A DNA stretch of 64,000 nucleotides from assembly GCA_903921725.1 (NCBI GenBank), contig CAIXRA010000045.1, forward strand, positions 26,345 to 90,344, in the 5' to 3' direction. This document shows positions 1-7,825 of the stretch, in pieces. This DNA comes from an uncultured Lentisphaerota bacterium (GTDB lineage Bacteria; Verrucomicrobiota; Lentisphaeria; Oligosphaerales; CAITYL01). The notes under the pieces were generated by a model that searched no databases, was not told where the DNA came from, and was given only the letters and a program-made list of their open reading frames with translations. Positions within the stretch are counted from its first letter, which is position 1, and each line of letters begins with the position of its first letter. The position numbers were made by a program, and so were the translations under genes.

Positions 1-1
1 A

Positions 2-505
2 AAGCGCCATGGGTTCATGGATGCGTTCTGCCAGGTGGCGGCCCGTTTGTACAATTCCGCGGATTTCCGTGTGCGCTTGCATCCGTCCGAAAAGACGGAA
101 TTCTATCAGGAGGAACAGCAGAAATATCCGTTTGTTAAGATTGAATCCAGTCATGGCTCCAGCGTGGAGGACAGCATTGCCGCCGCAGACTACGTCGTCA
201 CTTGGGGCTCCGGCTTTGGCTATGACGCCCTCGTGTACGGTACGCCCGTCATCCTGTTCAATCTGTTCAACGAAGAGAGCAAGCACGTGAATGACCTGAT
301 TCAAAAAGCAAAATGTCCGGTTGCCACCAGCCCCATGCAACTGGCCGAGCTCATAACGGGGTTGCTTTCCACCCCTGAAACCCGCGGCATGTTCCATGAA
401 AAAAGCGAGGAATTCTCCCGTTATTTCGTCTATGCGCGAGGAGAGTGGGCCGCCAAAAACAGCGCCGCCCAAATCCGCGCACAAATTGCAAAGCAACGCG
501 CGTAA
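2..505 (+). CDS. Glycosyltransferase-like protein, 3' end only
   Basis: The frame is open from base 2 to the stop at 503-505, so the start lies upstream of the window. The first internal Met is at base 17. The visible 167 residues contain AADYVVTWGSGFGYDALVYG followed by TPVILFN. That Gly-rich turn followed by a hydrophobic strand recalls the C-terminal nucleotide-sugar-binding half of GT-B enzymes (capsule or CDP-glycerol transferase types, UDP-GlcNAc epimerase fold). The exact family cannot be named from this fragment. It heads the plus-strand run of polysaccharide genes, so a role in surface glycan assembly is likely by context. Confidence 0.6.
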   Translation, partial: KRHGFMDAFCQVAARLYNSADFRVRLHPSEKTEFYQEEQQKYPFVKIESSHGSSVEDSIAAADYVVTWGSGFGYDALVYGTPVILFNLFNEESKHVNDLIQKAKCPVATSPMQLAELITGLLSTPETRGMFHEKSEEFSRYFVYARGEWAAKNSAAQIRAQIAKQRA

Positions 506-583
506 GCGCCGTCTTCCTCTACCGGCTGCCAGGCACTCCGCCTGTGGCAATGGTTCGAAATGCCATCAACGGCCTGGATATTT

Positions 584-1195
584 ATGAAACTATTTTTCAA
601 ACAAAAGTGTGCGGCTCTCTGGACGTTTTTGGAGGACAACCGAAAGGCCCTCCAAGCCGACGCTTGGAAGCGGAACGGGACGCTGGAAATTGGAAAACAC
701 ACATACGGCCAACCGCGGATCATGCAGTACCGTGGAAGCGAGCGCAAAGTGCGCATCGGCAGTTATTGCTCCATTGCGCCAGATGTCACCATCATCTCAG
801 GCGGCATTCATCCTGTGAGCTGGGTATCCACTTTCCCCTTCCGGATAAAGTGGAAGCTCCCTGGCGCCTATACGGATGGAATGCCATGCTCCAGCGGTGA
901 TGTCAACATTGGATCCGATGTTTGGATCGGAACCCATGTGATCATCCTGTCGGGAGTCACCATCGGCCACGGCGCCGTCATTGCTACGGGCGCCGTGGTG
1001 ACAAAAGACGTGCCGCCATACACGCTGGCAGGAGGGGTCCCTGCCAAAATCATCCGCAAGCGGTTTACAGAAGACCAGATCACATCCCTGCTCTGCATCC
1101 GCTGGTGGGAATGGGATGAGGAGAAGATCAAAACCGCAGCCCCCCTCCTCTCCAGTGACAATATGGATGAATTCATACGCCTATATTCGAAATAG
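584..1195 (+). CDS. Hexapeptide-repeat acyltransferase (CatB/XAT-like)
   Basis: About 203 residues. Left-handed beta-helix repeats run through the middle: [13 protein letters not shown], then a gap of about 40 residues, then [55 protein letters not shown]. This arrangement, including the C-terminal GGVPAKII clasp, is typical of the xenobiotic acetyltransferase/WbbJ group, which O- or N-acetylate sugars using acetyl-CoA. I chose ATG 584 (MKLFF) because the reading frame upstream gives an atypical N-terminus, but no good ribosome site marks it; 560 is the alternative. It is one of at least five such enzymes in the cluster. Confidence 0.8.
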   Translation: MKLFFKQKCAALWTFLEDNRKALQADAWKRNGTLEIGKHTYGQPRIMQYRGSERKVRIGSYCSIAPDVTIISGGIHPVSWVSTFPFRIKWKLPGAYTDGMPCSSGDVNIGSDVWIGTHVIILSGVTIGHGAVIATGAVVTKDVPPYTLAGGVPAKIIRKRFTEDQITSLLCIRWWEWDEEKIKTAAPLLSSDNMDEFIRLYSK

Positions 1196-1284
1196 AACTG
1201 CCGCCCCTCCCGGCTGATACGGCCGGGCAACGGCGAGGCCTGTCATTCACACGCGCTCCCGCTTGACATCATCAAAGGCGAACC

Positions 1285-1854
1285 ATGATCACCCGCATCG
1301 ACACCAGACTGCCCGGCGTCTTCCTTCTTGAACCTCGCCTTTTCGGTGACAGGCGCGGTTTTTTCATGGAGACTTATAATCGGCGGGACTTTGAGGGCAT
1401 CGGCATTCATTATGACTTCGTGCAGGACAACCATTCCCTATCGCGTCAGCACGTCCTGCGCGGTCTGCATTACCAATTGGGACGCCCTCAGGCCAAGCTC
1501 GTACGCGTCATCCGCGGCGAAGTGTTCGACGTCGCCGTGGATGTCCGTCAGGGTAGCCCGACCTTCGGCCAATGGGTCGGCGAACGCCTCACCGCCGAGA
1601 ACAAACGTTCCCTGTTTGTCCCCGAGGGGTTCGCACACGGTTTCTATGTAATGAGCCACGAAGCCGAATTTCAATACAAGTGTTCCGATTTCTATGCGCC
1701 GGAAGAGGAACGCGGCATCTGCTGGAATGACCCGCAGATAGGCATAGCTTGGCCGGTGCCGCCAGATGTCGCTCCGTTGCTTTCTGAAAAAGACCTTGCG
1801 TATGGCACATTGGCCACCCGCCCGTCCGCCGACTTGCCGGTATTCAAAAAATAG
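1285..1854 (+). CDS. rfbC: dTDP-4-dehydrorhamnose 3,5-epimerase
   Basis: 189 residues, the usual length for RfbC/RmlC. It converts dTDP-4-keto-6-deoxyglucose to the L-lyxo isomer on the way to dTDP-L-rhamnose or related 6-deoxyhexoses. The catalytic His lies in LRGLHYQ near residue 62. VRVIRGEVFDVAVDVR, the FVPEGFAHGF metal-free cupin strand and the later FQYKCSDFYAPE tyrosine segment are all recognisable. RfbA, RfbB and RfbD are not in the window, so the rest of the pathway must be encoded elsewhere, probably upstream. It stands alone between an acyltransferase and a GT2 gene. Confidence 0.93.
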   Translation: MITRIDTRLPGVFLLEPRLFGDRRGFFMETYNRRDFEGIGIHYDFVQDNHSLSRQHVLRGLHYQLGRPQAKLVRVIRGEVFDVAVDVRQGSPTFGQWVGERLTAENKRSLFVPEGFAHGFYVMSHEAEFQYKCSDFYAPEEERGICWNDPQIGIAWPVPPDVAPLLSEKDLAYGTLATRPSADLPVFKK

Positions 1855-1969
1855 AGATTGCACGGCAGGCATGAGAGCCAGGGGCCCCCCTTCGGCATCA
1901 AGCCCATTAGGCAGGATTGCCTTTCGTTTCAGCGCACGCCAACAACACACACCGACCCGAGCCCTCTCC

Positions 1970-2911
1970 ATGAACCAACCGCTCGTCACCATCATCACGC
2001 TGACCTACAAGCATGAAGCTTTCATCGGCGAATGCATTGAAAGCGCTCTGGCGCAAACCTATGACAACTGGGAACTGATCATCGTGGATGATTGCTCCCC
2101 GGACAGAACCATGGAAGTCATCGCCCGGTACAGGGATCCCCGAATCAGAGTCGTGCAGAAGAAGGAGCGCGGAGGCCCGGCAGGGCTGCATGTGTCATAC
2201 AACACGGCACTGTCCATGGCAAAGGGAGAGCTAATTGCCGTATTGGAGGGGGACGATTACTGGCCGCCCGACAAGTTGGCCATCCAGGTCCCCTACCATC
2301 AAGATCCCGCCATCACGCTAAGTTGGGGCCGCTGTATCCTGCGCGTCGGAGACCGCCTCATCGAAGACCGCATCCCGACCCCCAAAAAACCCTGCATAGA
2401 CTATCCAAATCTGAATGACCTGTTGCAACAGAACATCATCCGCTCACTCACCGTTATAGTCCGCAAGGATGCGCTGCAAAAAATCGGTGGGTTCTGGCAA
2501 CCGCTAGGCTCGTTCGTGGTGGACTACCCGACCTGGCTGAAATTGAGTATTTCAGGAAAAAACATGTACATCCCGGCCATTCTTGGATTCTACCGCCGGC
2601 ATGAAAACCAAATTACAGAAAAGCATTCCGCCGTCATTTTCCAAGCCGGCCTCGACTTCCTTGGCGAAGTCATAAATGGTCTGGATAAAGCGAGTCAAAA
2701 AAAAATCAACACGCGCCAAGTGCGCGGAGCCCTTTTCTTTCGGAAGGCACAACTGGCAAATGCCAGAAGTGAAAAATTAAAGGGCGTCGGCTTCCTGCTC
2801 ATGGTCGTTTTGCTGGGCCGCCTGCGGATGAAGTGGCGCGCCATAAAAATGCTATTCATCTTGCTCCTCCCAAAGCGAAACCGCAGTCACTTGCCAACCT
2901 CATCCCGATAG
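1970..2911 (+). CDS. Family 2 glycosyltransferase
   Basis: 313 residues from ATG 1970 (MNQPLVTIITLTYKHEAFIG). It has the GT-A fold N-terminus: PLVTIITLTYKHE, then IIVDDCSPDRT (substrate Asp) and VLEGDDYWPPDKL, where EGDD supplies the metal-binding acidic pair. The C-terminal third is Lys/Arg-rich and lacks obvious membrane spans. It should transfer a single sugar from a nucleotide donor to the lipid-linked repeat unit in the cytoplasm. The frame is open a further 68 codons upstream, over the end of rfbC, but the GT2 homology begins at 1970. Confidence 0.87.
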   Translation: MNQPLVTIITLTYKHEAFIGECIESALAQTYDNWELIIVDDCSPDRTMEVIARYRDPRIRVVQKKERGGPAGLHVSYNTALSMAKGELIAVLEGDDYWPPDKLAIQVPYHQDPAITLSWGRCILRVGDRLIEDRIPTPKKPCIDYPNLNDLLQQNIIRSLTVIVRKDALQKIGGFWQPLGSFVVDYPTWLKLSISGKNMYIPAILGFYRRHENQITEKHSAVIFQAGLDFLGEVINGLDKASQKKINTRQVRGALFFRKAQLANARSEKLKGVGFLLMVVLLGRLRMKWRAIKMLFILLLPKRNRSHLPTSSR

Positions 2912-2974
2912 GCGGGGAAGACCCGCGCCACAGCAAATACCGAATGCAAAACATTCCCAAGAAAGCCGTCCGCC

Positions 2975-3535
2975 ATGCGAATCGTCTCAAAAATCATCTC
3001 CATCCTTGAGAAACTACTTGTCTATTCATTTCATGACAGTTCCTACATCTTCGAAGTTTACAATGTAAATCTCGCAAGAAAGCGGGGGGTAACGGTCGGC
3101 AATCACTGCCGGTTCATCAGCATTTCCGCTGGCACCTTTTCCACTGAGCCGTACCTGATTGAAATCGGCAATCATGTTTCTGTGACCAACCCAACTTTCA
3201 TAACCCATGACGGGGCCGTCTGGATTTTTCGAAACGAACATCCTGAGATCGACCTATTCGGAAAAATAAAAATCGGGAACAATGTGTTTGTCGGATACGG
3301 CGTAACCTTCCTGCCCGGATCAGAGATTGGCGACAATTCAATCGTCGCAGCCGGAGCGGTCGTCAAAGGATTATTCCCCGGCGGAACAGTCATTGGCGGA
3401 GTCCCGGCCAAAGTCATCTGCTCAATTGCGGACTATTTTGAAAAAAACAAACATCGGTTTACGCATTTCAGAAACAGTTCACCCCAAGATAAAAAACGAA
3501 AAATATTGGACGCCTTGGAACGCTGCACAAAATAG
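2975..3535 (+). CDS. Hexapeptide-repeat acetyltransferase
   Basis: 186 residues, more AT-rich than the genes before it. Beta-helix turns include GVTVGNHCRFISI, IEIGNHVSVTNPTFITHDG, IKIGNNVFVGYGVTFLPGSEIGDNSIVAAGAVVKG and the clasp GGVPAKVI. The catalytic His is probably the one in THDG. It resembles the WbbJ/maltose O-acetyltransferase group and probably O-acetylates a sugar of the repeat unit. The stop is followed 6 bases later by a run of ten C. Confidence 0.8.
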   Translation: MRIVSKIISILEKLLVYSFHDSSYIFEVYNVNLARKRGVTVGNHCRFISISAGTFSTEPYLIEIGNHVSVTNPTFITHDGAVWIFRNEHPEIDLFGKIKIGNNVFVGYGVTFLPGSEIGDNSIVAAGAVVKGLFPGGTVIGGVPAKVICSIADYFEKNKHRFTHFRNSSPQDKKRKILDALERCTK

Positions 3536-3540
3536 AACAG

Positions 3541-3550
3541 CCCCCCCCCC
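3541..3550 (+). repeat. C10 homopolymer tract upstream of wzy
   Basis: Ten consecutive C begin five bases after the acetyltransferase stop and end 85 bases before the wzy start. It lies where base composition drops into the AT-rich polymerase gene. No promoter elements with good spacing were found between it and wzy. Confidence 0.9.
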
Positions 3551-3635
3551 GTAGCTGTCACCAGTCAGCCGGAAACGCTTGCTACTCACAAATACTAGGC
3601 CCGCCTAAAAATTCTATACATGGAACCCTTACCCC

Positions 3636-4832
3636 ATGAATAAAGAAAAAGACTCGATTGCAGATTATCTTTTTTACTTAATCATTCTTATTCTTCCATT
3701 TGAGGAAATGACCACCGTGTATGGTGGATCTATGACAAAATGGATTGGGTTGGTTTTTTTCTTCTTTTCAATGCTTAATGTTAAACGATTCTATGGAGCA
3801 TTCCCCAAAATTTTAATTTATTACTCCCTATATATGGTCATCGGCGTTACGGTAGACTTCATCCGGGCCCCCTACCTTAACGACTCGACTTTTACAGAAT
3901 TCAGCCGCCCAGTTCTATTGTTGGTCTTAATGCTAGTGTCCTATAATCTAGCCATTAATGGAAAACTCAAGCATATCGTTTTTTGCCTTTTCTTTTCGGC
4001 AGTCATTTTCTCCTGGCTTCAATTTCTTGAAATTGATTCTGGTGCAACCGTAAAAGAGCGGATTGGATACGAAAAGTTTGACCGTGTTGCGGTGCTGGAA
4101 AGCAACCAAAATTCGGCTGCACGATTTTTCTCCTTAAATATTTTGCTTGGAATAATCTATGCGTTGAATTTGCTTAAAAGCAGCATAATGTTCCGCATCT
4201 TTGCCGCAGTCAGTGCGATTGTCGGGCTGTATGCGCTTATCAAAACGTCCTCTAGGGGAGGCCTTTTGGCTCTTTCGTTTGGTGTCATGTGCATCGCGTT
4301 AACCGCCAAAGATATGGGCCAAAAAATCAAGTATGTAATCATTATTGGGGCCATTGCCTTTGCCGCTGGCACCGTCATCATGAGCGATACCTTGTTCCGG
4401 TACCGGATTTATTCGGCCATCAACACGGGAGAAACGACCGGACGCACGCAAATTTGGGATGTTGCGTTTTCCCTGCTTCCGGACTCCTTGTTTTTTGGTT
4501 TCGGCACCCGCATGCATTTGGTTACGATTGGTGAGCATCTTGGATTAAGCCAGCGAGCAACCCATAACACCTTTATCGCCGTCCTTATGGGAACTGGAAT
4601 TGTTGGATTTTCTTTGTTCATGTTCTTTTATGGACGCACATTTCTCTGCGCGTGGCGCAGTCGAACAGTTGGAATCAACCGGGTCGTGTTTGTTTGGTTC
4701 ATGATGGCGTTCGCCGGGGCCATGTCCATGAACATGGAATGCTGCAAGTGGTTCTTTATTGTAATGGCTCTCGCATTGGCCTCGGAAAGGGGCATGCAAA
4801 GGAATGCGCCTCCGGCGTTCACTCAAAAATGA
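3636..4832 (+). CDS. O-antigen polymerase/ligase-family membrane protein (Wzy-like)
   Basis: 398 residues with about ten predicted membrane helices (for example ADYLFYLIILILPF, PVLLLVLMLVSYNLAI, HIVFCLFFSAVIFSWLQF). A hydrophilic loop holds RIGYEKFDR. The IKTSSRGGLLALS segment is the hallmark SSRGG of the Wzy_C/O-antigen ligase family, followed by the periplasmic loop ending in THNTFIAVLMGTG. It would polymerise lipid-linked repeats in the periplasm or transfer them to an acceptor; sequence alone does not decide which. It is strikingly AT-rich against its downstream neighbour, as polymerase genes often are after horizontal transfer. Its stop overlaps the next start in an ATGA at 4829-4832. 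Confidence 0.85.
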   Translation: MNKEKDSIADYLFYLIILILPFEEMTTVYGGSMTKWIGLVFFFFSMLNVKRFYGAFPKILIYYSLYMVIGVTVDFIRAPYLNDSTFTEFSRPVLLLVLMLVSYNLAINGKLKHIVFCLFFSAVIFSWLQFLEIDSGATVKERIGYEKFDRVAVLESNQNSAARFFSLNILLGIIYALNLLKSSIMFRIFAAVSAIVGLYALIKTSSRGGLLALSFGVMCIALTAKDMGQKIKYVIIIGAIAFAAGTVIMSDTLFRYRIYSAINTGETTGRTQIWDVAFSLLPDSLFFGFGTRMHLVTIGEHLGLSQRATHNTFIAVLMGTGIVGFSLFMFFYGRTFLCAWRSRTVGINRVVFVWFMMAFAGAMSMNMECCKWFFIVMALALASERGMQRNAPPAFTQK

Positions 4833-5989
4833 ACCACATCTCTGTCATCATGGTCTGCCATCTGTACCCGCTGGCGGACGACGAAGCGGCGTGCGGTGTT
4901 TCCGTCGGCACCCAGAACCTGTGCAGGGCGCTGCAGGAAACCGGGGAGGTGTCCCTCGCCGTCCTGCGCCCGCTGGCCCCCGTCCCCCGGCCGGTCACCG
5001 TCACGGTCAATGGCGTCACGGTCCACGCACTTCCGCGCGGCGCGACGTTTCCGCACGCATGGACCCTTCTGGGCCGGCCGGTCTTCCAGCTGCGGCGCGC
5101 GCTGCGGTGCCTGAACCCCGACATCGTGCATGTCCAGGACTCCGCCTGGATCGCCCGATGGCTGCCGCCCCCCACGCTCTTCACCCTGCGGGGCATGGTC
5201 GAGCGCGACATGCGGTTCGAGCCGGGAAAACTCGCACCCCGGATCAAGTCGCGCGTCCTTTCCATCACCCACGGGTGGGCGCGGCGGGGGATCGGCAATT
5301 TCATCGCCATCAGCCCGTGGGCCGCCGCGCAGATGCCTCCGAATCCGCAACGAAAAACCTGGCAGATTCCCAACCCGCTTTCCGATGCCTGCTACCAAGT
5401 CGACAACAGGCCGGTGCATGGGCGTATCCTCACCGCCTGCCGCGTCTGCCGCCTGAAAAACATCCACGGTCTGATCGAGGCTTTCGCCCTGCTTGCCAAG
5501 TCCGTCCCCGGTGCGGAGCTGCGGATTGCCGGCGGCGGGCACGACCCCGTCTACCAGCAGGAATGTCTGGAGTTGTCGCGCACGCTCGGAGTCGCCGGCC
5601 GCGTGCATTTTCTGGGCTGGCTTGGCGCGGAGGAACTGCGCGGCGAGCTTGCCCGTGCCAGTGTGTTCATCCTGCCGTCCTTCCATGAAAACACCCCGAT
5701 GTCCATTGCGGAAGCCATGGCGGCCGGGACGCCCGTCGCCGCCTCGCGCACCGGCGGAGTCCCGTGGATGCTGGAAGACGGCCGGTCGGGGCTTTTGATT
5801 GAGGATCCACGGGATCCGGGGCAGATTGCCGCCGCCGCCCTTCAGGCGCTGGAACCGGAGACTGCCCGGAAGCTGCGCGAGGCCGGAAAGCAGCGGGCCG
5901 AGATTTTCAGGGCCGGCCGGGTGGCGGAGCAGACCCTTGCCGTATACCGGGAGATTGTCAGGACGCACCGGACCGCTGGCGCAAGGTAG
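4829..5989 (+). CDS. Family 4 glycosyltransferase
   Basis: 386 residues starting at the ATGA overlap with the polymerase gene, implying translational coupling. The N-terminal Rossmann half contains LYPLADDEAACGVSVGTQNLCRAL and DIVHVQDSAWIARWL. The C-terminal GT4 half carries VCRLKNIHGLIEAF, LRIAGGG, GRVHFLGW and the E-x7-E motif in SFHENTPMSIAEAMAAGTPVAASRTGGVPWML. This is a retaining GT-B enzyme of the WcaL/EpsD type. Base composition jumps back to very GC-rich here, marking the right edge of the AT-rich segment. Confidence 0.88.
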   Translation: MNHISVIMVCHLYPLADDEAACGVSVGTQNLCRALQETGEVSLAVLRPLAPVPRPVTVTVNGVTVHALPRGATFPHAWTLLGRPVFQLRRALRCLNPDIVHVQDSAWIARWLPPPTLFTLRGMVERDMRFEPGKLAPRIKSRVLSITHGWARRGIGNFIAISPWAAAQMPPNPQRKTWQIPNPLSDACYQVDNRPVHGRILTACRVCRLKNIHGLIEAFALLAKSVPGAELRIAGGGHDPVYQQECLELSRTLGVAGRVHFLGWLGAEELRGELARASVFILPSFHENTPMSIAEAMAAGTPVAASRTGGVPWMLEDGRSGLLIEDPRDPGQIAAAALQALEPETARKLREAGKQRAEIFRAGRVAEQTLAVYREIVRTHRTAGAR

Positions 5990-6058
5990 GGGTGCCCGCT
6001 TTCACTGCTCCGTTGTCAGCTGCAGCCCCGTCCGCCGGGCTGCCCAAACCGGCTTATC

Positions 6059-7192
6059 ATGCACATCCTCCACATCACCCCGGCATTTTCCGACCCCGCC
6101 AACGGCATGGCCGCTGCCGTCCGCGAGGCCTGTGCGGGCCTGCATGCCCGGGGCGTGACAGTCACGGTCGCGACTGTCGAGGACGCCTGGGCGGCACTCC
6201 GGTCCGCCCCCCCCCCCTGCCGTATTCTCACGGCGCCGCCGTCCCGGATTCCGCTCCTGCGCCAATGGCAGTTCTCACCCAAGCTGCATCAACGCATCCA
6301 TGACGCTTTTCCCACACTGCCGGACGTGATTCATGCACACGGGCTTTGGCTGTACCCGCAGTTTCTTGCGCGCCAACTGGCGCGGGAGTGGCGCCGGCCG
6401 CTAGTGTTGTCCCTGCACGGCATGCTGGAACCGTGGAGGTGGCGGCGTAGCGCTTGGAAAAAACGCCCCCTTTGGTGGCTTTCCGACCATGCGACGGTCG
6501 GTGCGGCCGATCTGCTGGCAGCCACCTCCGAACAGGAAGCGCAGAACCTGCAGGCGCGCGGATTCCGCAATCCGGTCGAAGTGATTCCACTGGGGGTCGA
6601 GGTGCCTGCGCGGCGGCAGGCCCGGACCTCTCCCGCCGCGCCGGACGGCCGCCGGACCTGCCTCTTTCTTTCCCGCCTCCACCCGTCCAAGGGGTTGCGG
6701 CTGCTGATAACCGCCGTGGCCCGCCTCCGCCCCGCGGGCTGGCGTTTTGTCATTGCTGGACCGGATGAAAACAGGCACCAGGCCGAGCTCGAACGGCTGG
6801 CCGACAGGCTCGGTGTCCGGAGTTGGCTTGTCTTCGCCGGCCCCGTCACGGGCGACGCCAAGTGGGATATCTATGCGGACAGCGACCTTTTCGTCCTGCC
6901 TTCCCATAACGAAAATTTCGGGCTGGTGATCGCGGAGGCACTCGCCTGCGGCGTCCCCGTCATCACCACAACAGAAACCCCGTGGAGCACCGTTGTCGAA
7001 AAAGGGTGCGGCTGGTGTTGCCCGGCAACCGTCACGGACATTTCGCGGACGCTGGGTGTGGCAATGGAACAACCCCGTGAAATATTACAGACAATGGGAG
7101 CGCGCGGCAAGGAATGGATCGCCGCCGAGTTTACATGGACGGGACATGCCGCACGCCTGATAAAATGCTATGACCGCCTGCTCAAACAATAG
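6059..7192 (+). CDS. Family 4 glycosyltransferase with C11 tract in codons 50-53
   Basis: 377 residues. MHILHITPAFSDPANGMAAA is the GT4 donor-side loop, followed by DVIHAHGLWLYP and LSLHGMLEPW. The C-terminal half has LFLSRLHPSKGLRLLI, FVIAGPDEN and the ENFGLVIAEALACGVPVITT catalytic region. Codons 50-53 (Ala-Pro-Pro-Pro) consist of an uninterrupted run of eleven C at 6207-6217. A one-base slip would frameshift the protein at about residue 53, so the gene could be switched on and off. The present copy is in frame. Confidence 0.88.
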   Translation: MHILHITPAFSDPANGMAAAVREACAGLHARGVTVTVATVEDAWAALRSAPPPCRILTAPPSRIPLLRQWQFSPKLHQRIHDAFPTLPDVIHAHGLWLYPQFLARQLAREWRRPLVLSLHGMLEPWRWRRSAWKKRPLWWLSDHATVGAADLLAATSEQEAQNLQARGFRNPVEVIPLGVEVPARRQARTSPAAPDGRRTCLFLSRLHPSKGLRLLITAVARLRPAGWRFVIAGPDENRHQAELERLADRLGVRSWLVFAGPVTGDAKWDIYADSDLFVLPSHNENFGLVIAEALACGVPVITTTETPWSTVVEKGCGWCCPATVTDISRTLGVAMEQPREILQTMGARGKEWIAAEFTWTGHAARLIKCYDRLLKQ

Positions 7193-7237
7193 CAAGGCGT
7201 CGGCGCCGGCATGGCGAACACCATAAGGATCAAAACC

Positions 7238-7825
7238 ATGCGCTACAAGGAATACAAGTTCATGGTTCTCTCGGATCTCTACCGGATTGCCGGCGACGCA
7301 CGGGCAACAACCTTCCTAAAATATCTCTTGATTGGCGGGGCGTTTAAATACAATTTCTGGATGCGGACATGCCGGTATGCACAGAGCGTCATGCCGCTGA
7401 AATATACGGTTTATCCATTGGCCCGGGTCATGCTCAACCGCCTGACGTATAAATTCGGGATATCCATCCCCCATACCACCCAAATTGGAAGCGGGTTTTA
7501 TATCGGCCACTTCGGGGGGATTGTCGTCAACCCCAAAAGCATCATCGGTAAAAACTGCAACGTCTCACATGGTGTAACGCTCGGCAAGGGAAACCGGGGG
7601 AAAAACAAGGGGTATCCGACCATCGGCGACAATGTCTATATCGGACCGGGTGTCAAGATTATTGGATCCGTCAAAATCGGAAACAACGTGGCCATCGGTG
7701 CAAACTGTGTCGTGACAAAGGATGCTCCGGACAACTCCGTCGTGGTGGGGATTCCAGGAAAAGTAATCTCCATGGAAGGTTCCGAAGGATATGTCAACAA
7801 TACCGATTACGACGGCAAGATATGA
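7238..7825 (+). CDS. Serine O-acetyltransferase-like sugar acetyltransferase
   Basis: 195 residues. ATG 7238 is preceded at the right distance by AAGGA (7225-7229). An in-frame ATG at 7211 would add nine residues but has a poorer site. The hexapeptide domain reads HTTQIGSGFYIGHFGGIVVNP, CNVSHGVTLGKGNRGKNKGYPTIGDNVYIGPGVKIIG and the clasp VVVGIPGKVIS, which matches the CysE/EpsC-like serine acetyltransferase subgroup. That subgroup is common in capsule loci, where it acetylates sugars rather than serine. Moderately AT-rich. Its stop overlaps the following start (ATGA 7822-7825). Confidence 0.82.
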   Translation: MRYKEYKFMVLSDLYRIAGDARATTFLKYLLIGGAFKYNFWMRTCRYAQSVMPLKYTVYPLARVMLNRLTYKFGISIPHTTQIGSGFYIGHFGGIVVNPKSIIGKNCNVSHGVTLGKGNRGKNKGYPTIGDNVYIGPGVKIIGSVKIGNNVAIGANCVVTKDAPDNSVVVGIPGKVISMEGSEGYVNNTDYDGKI

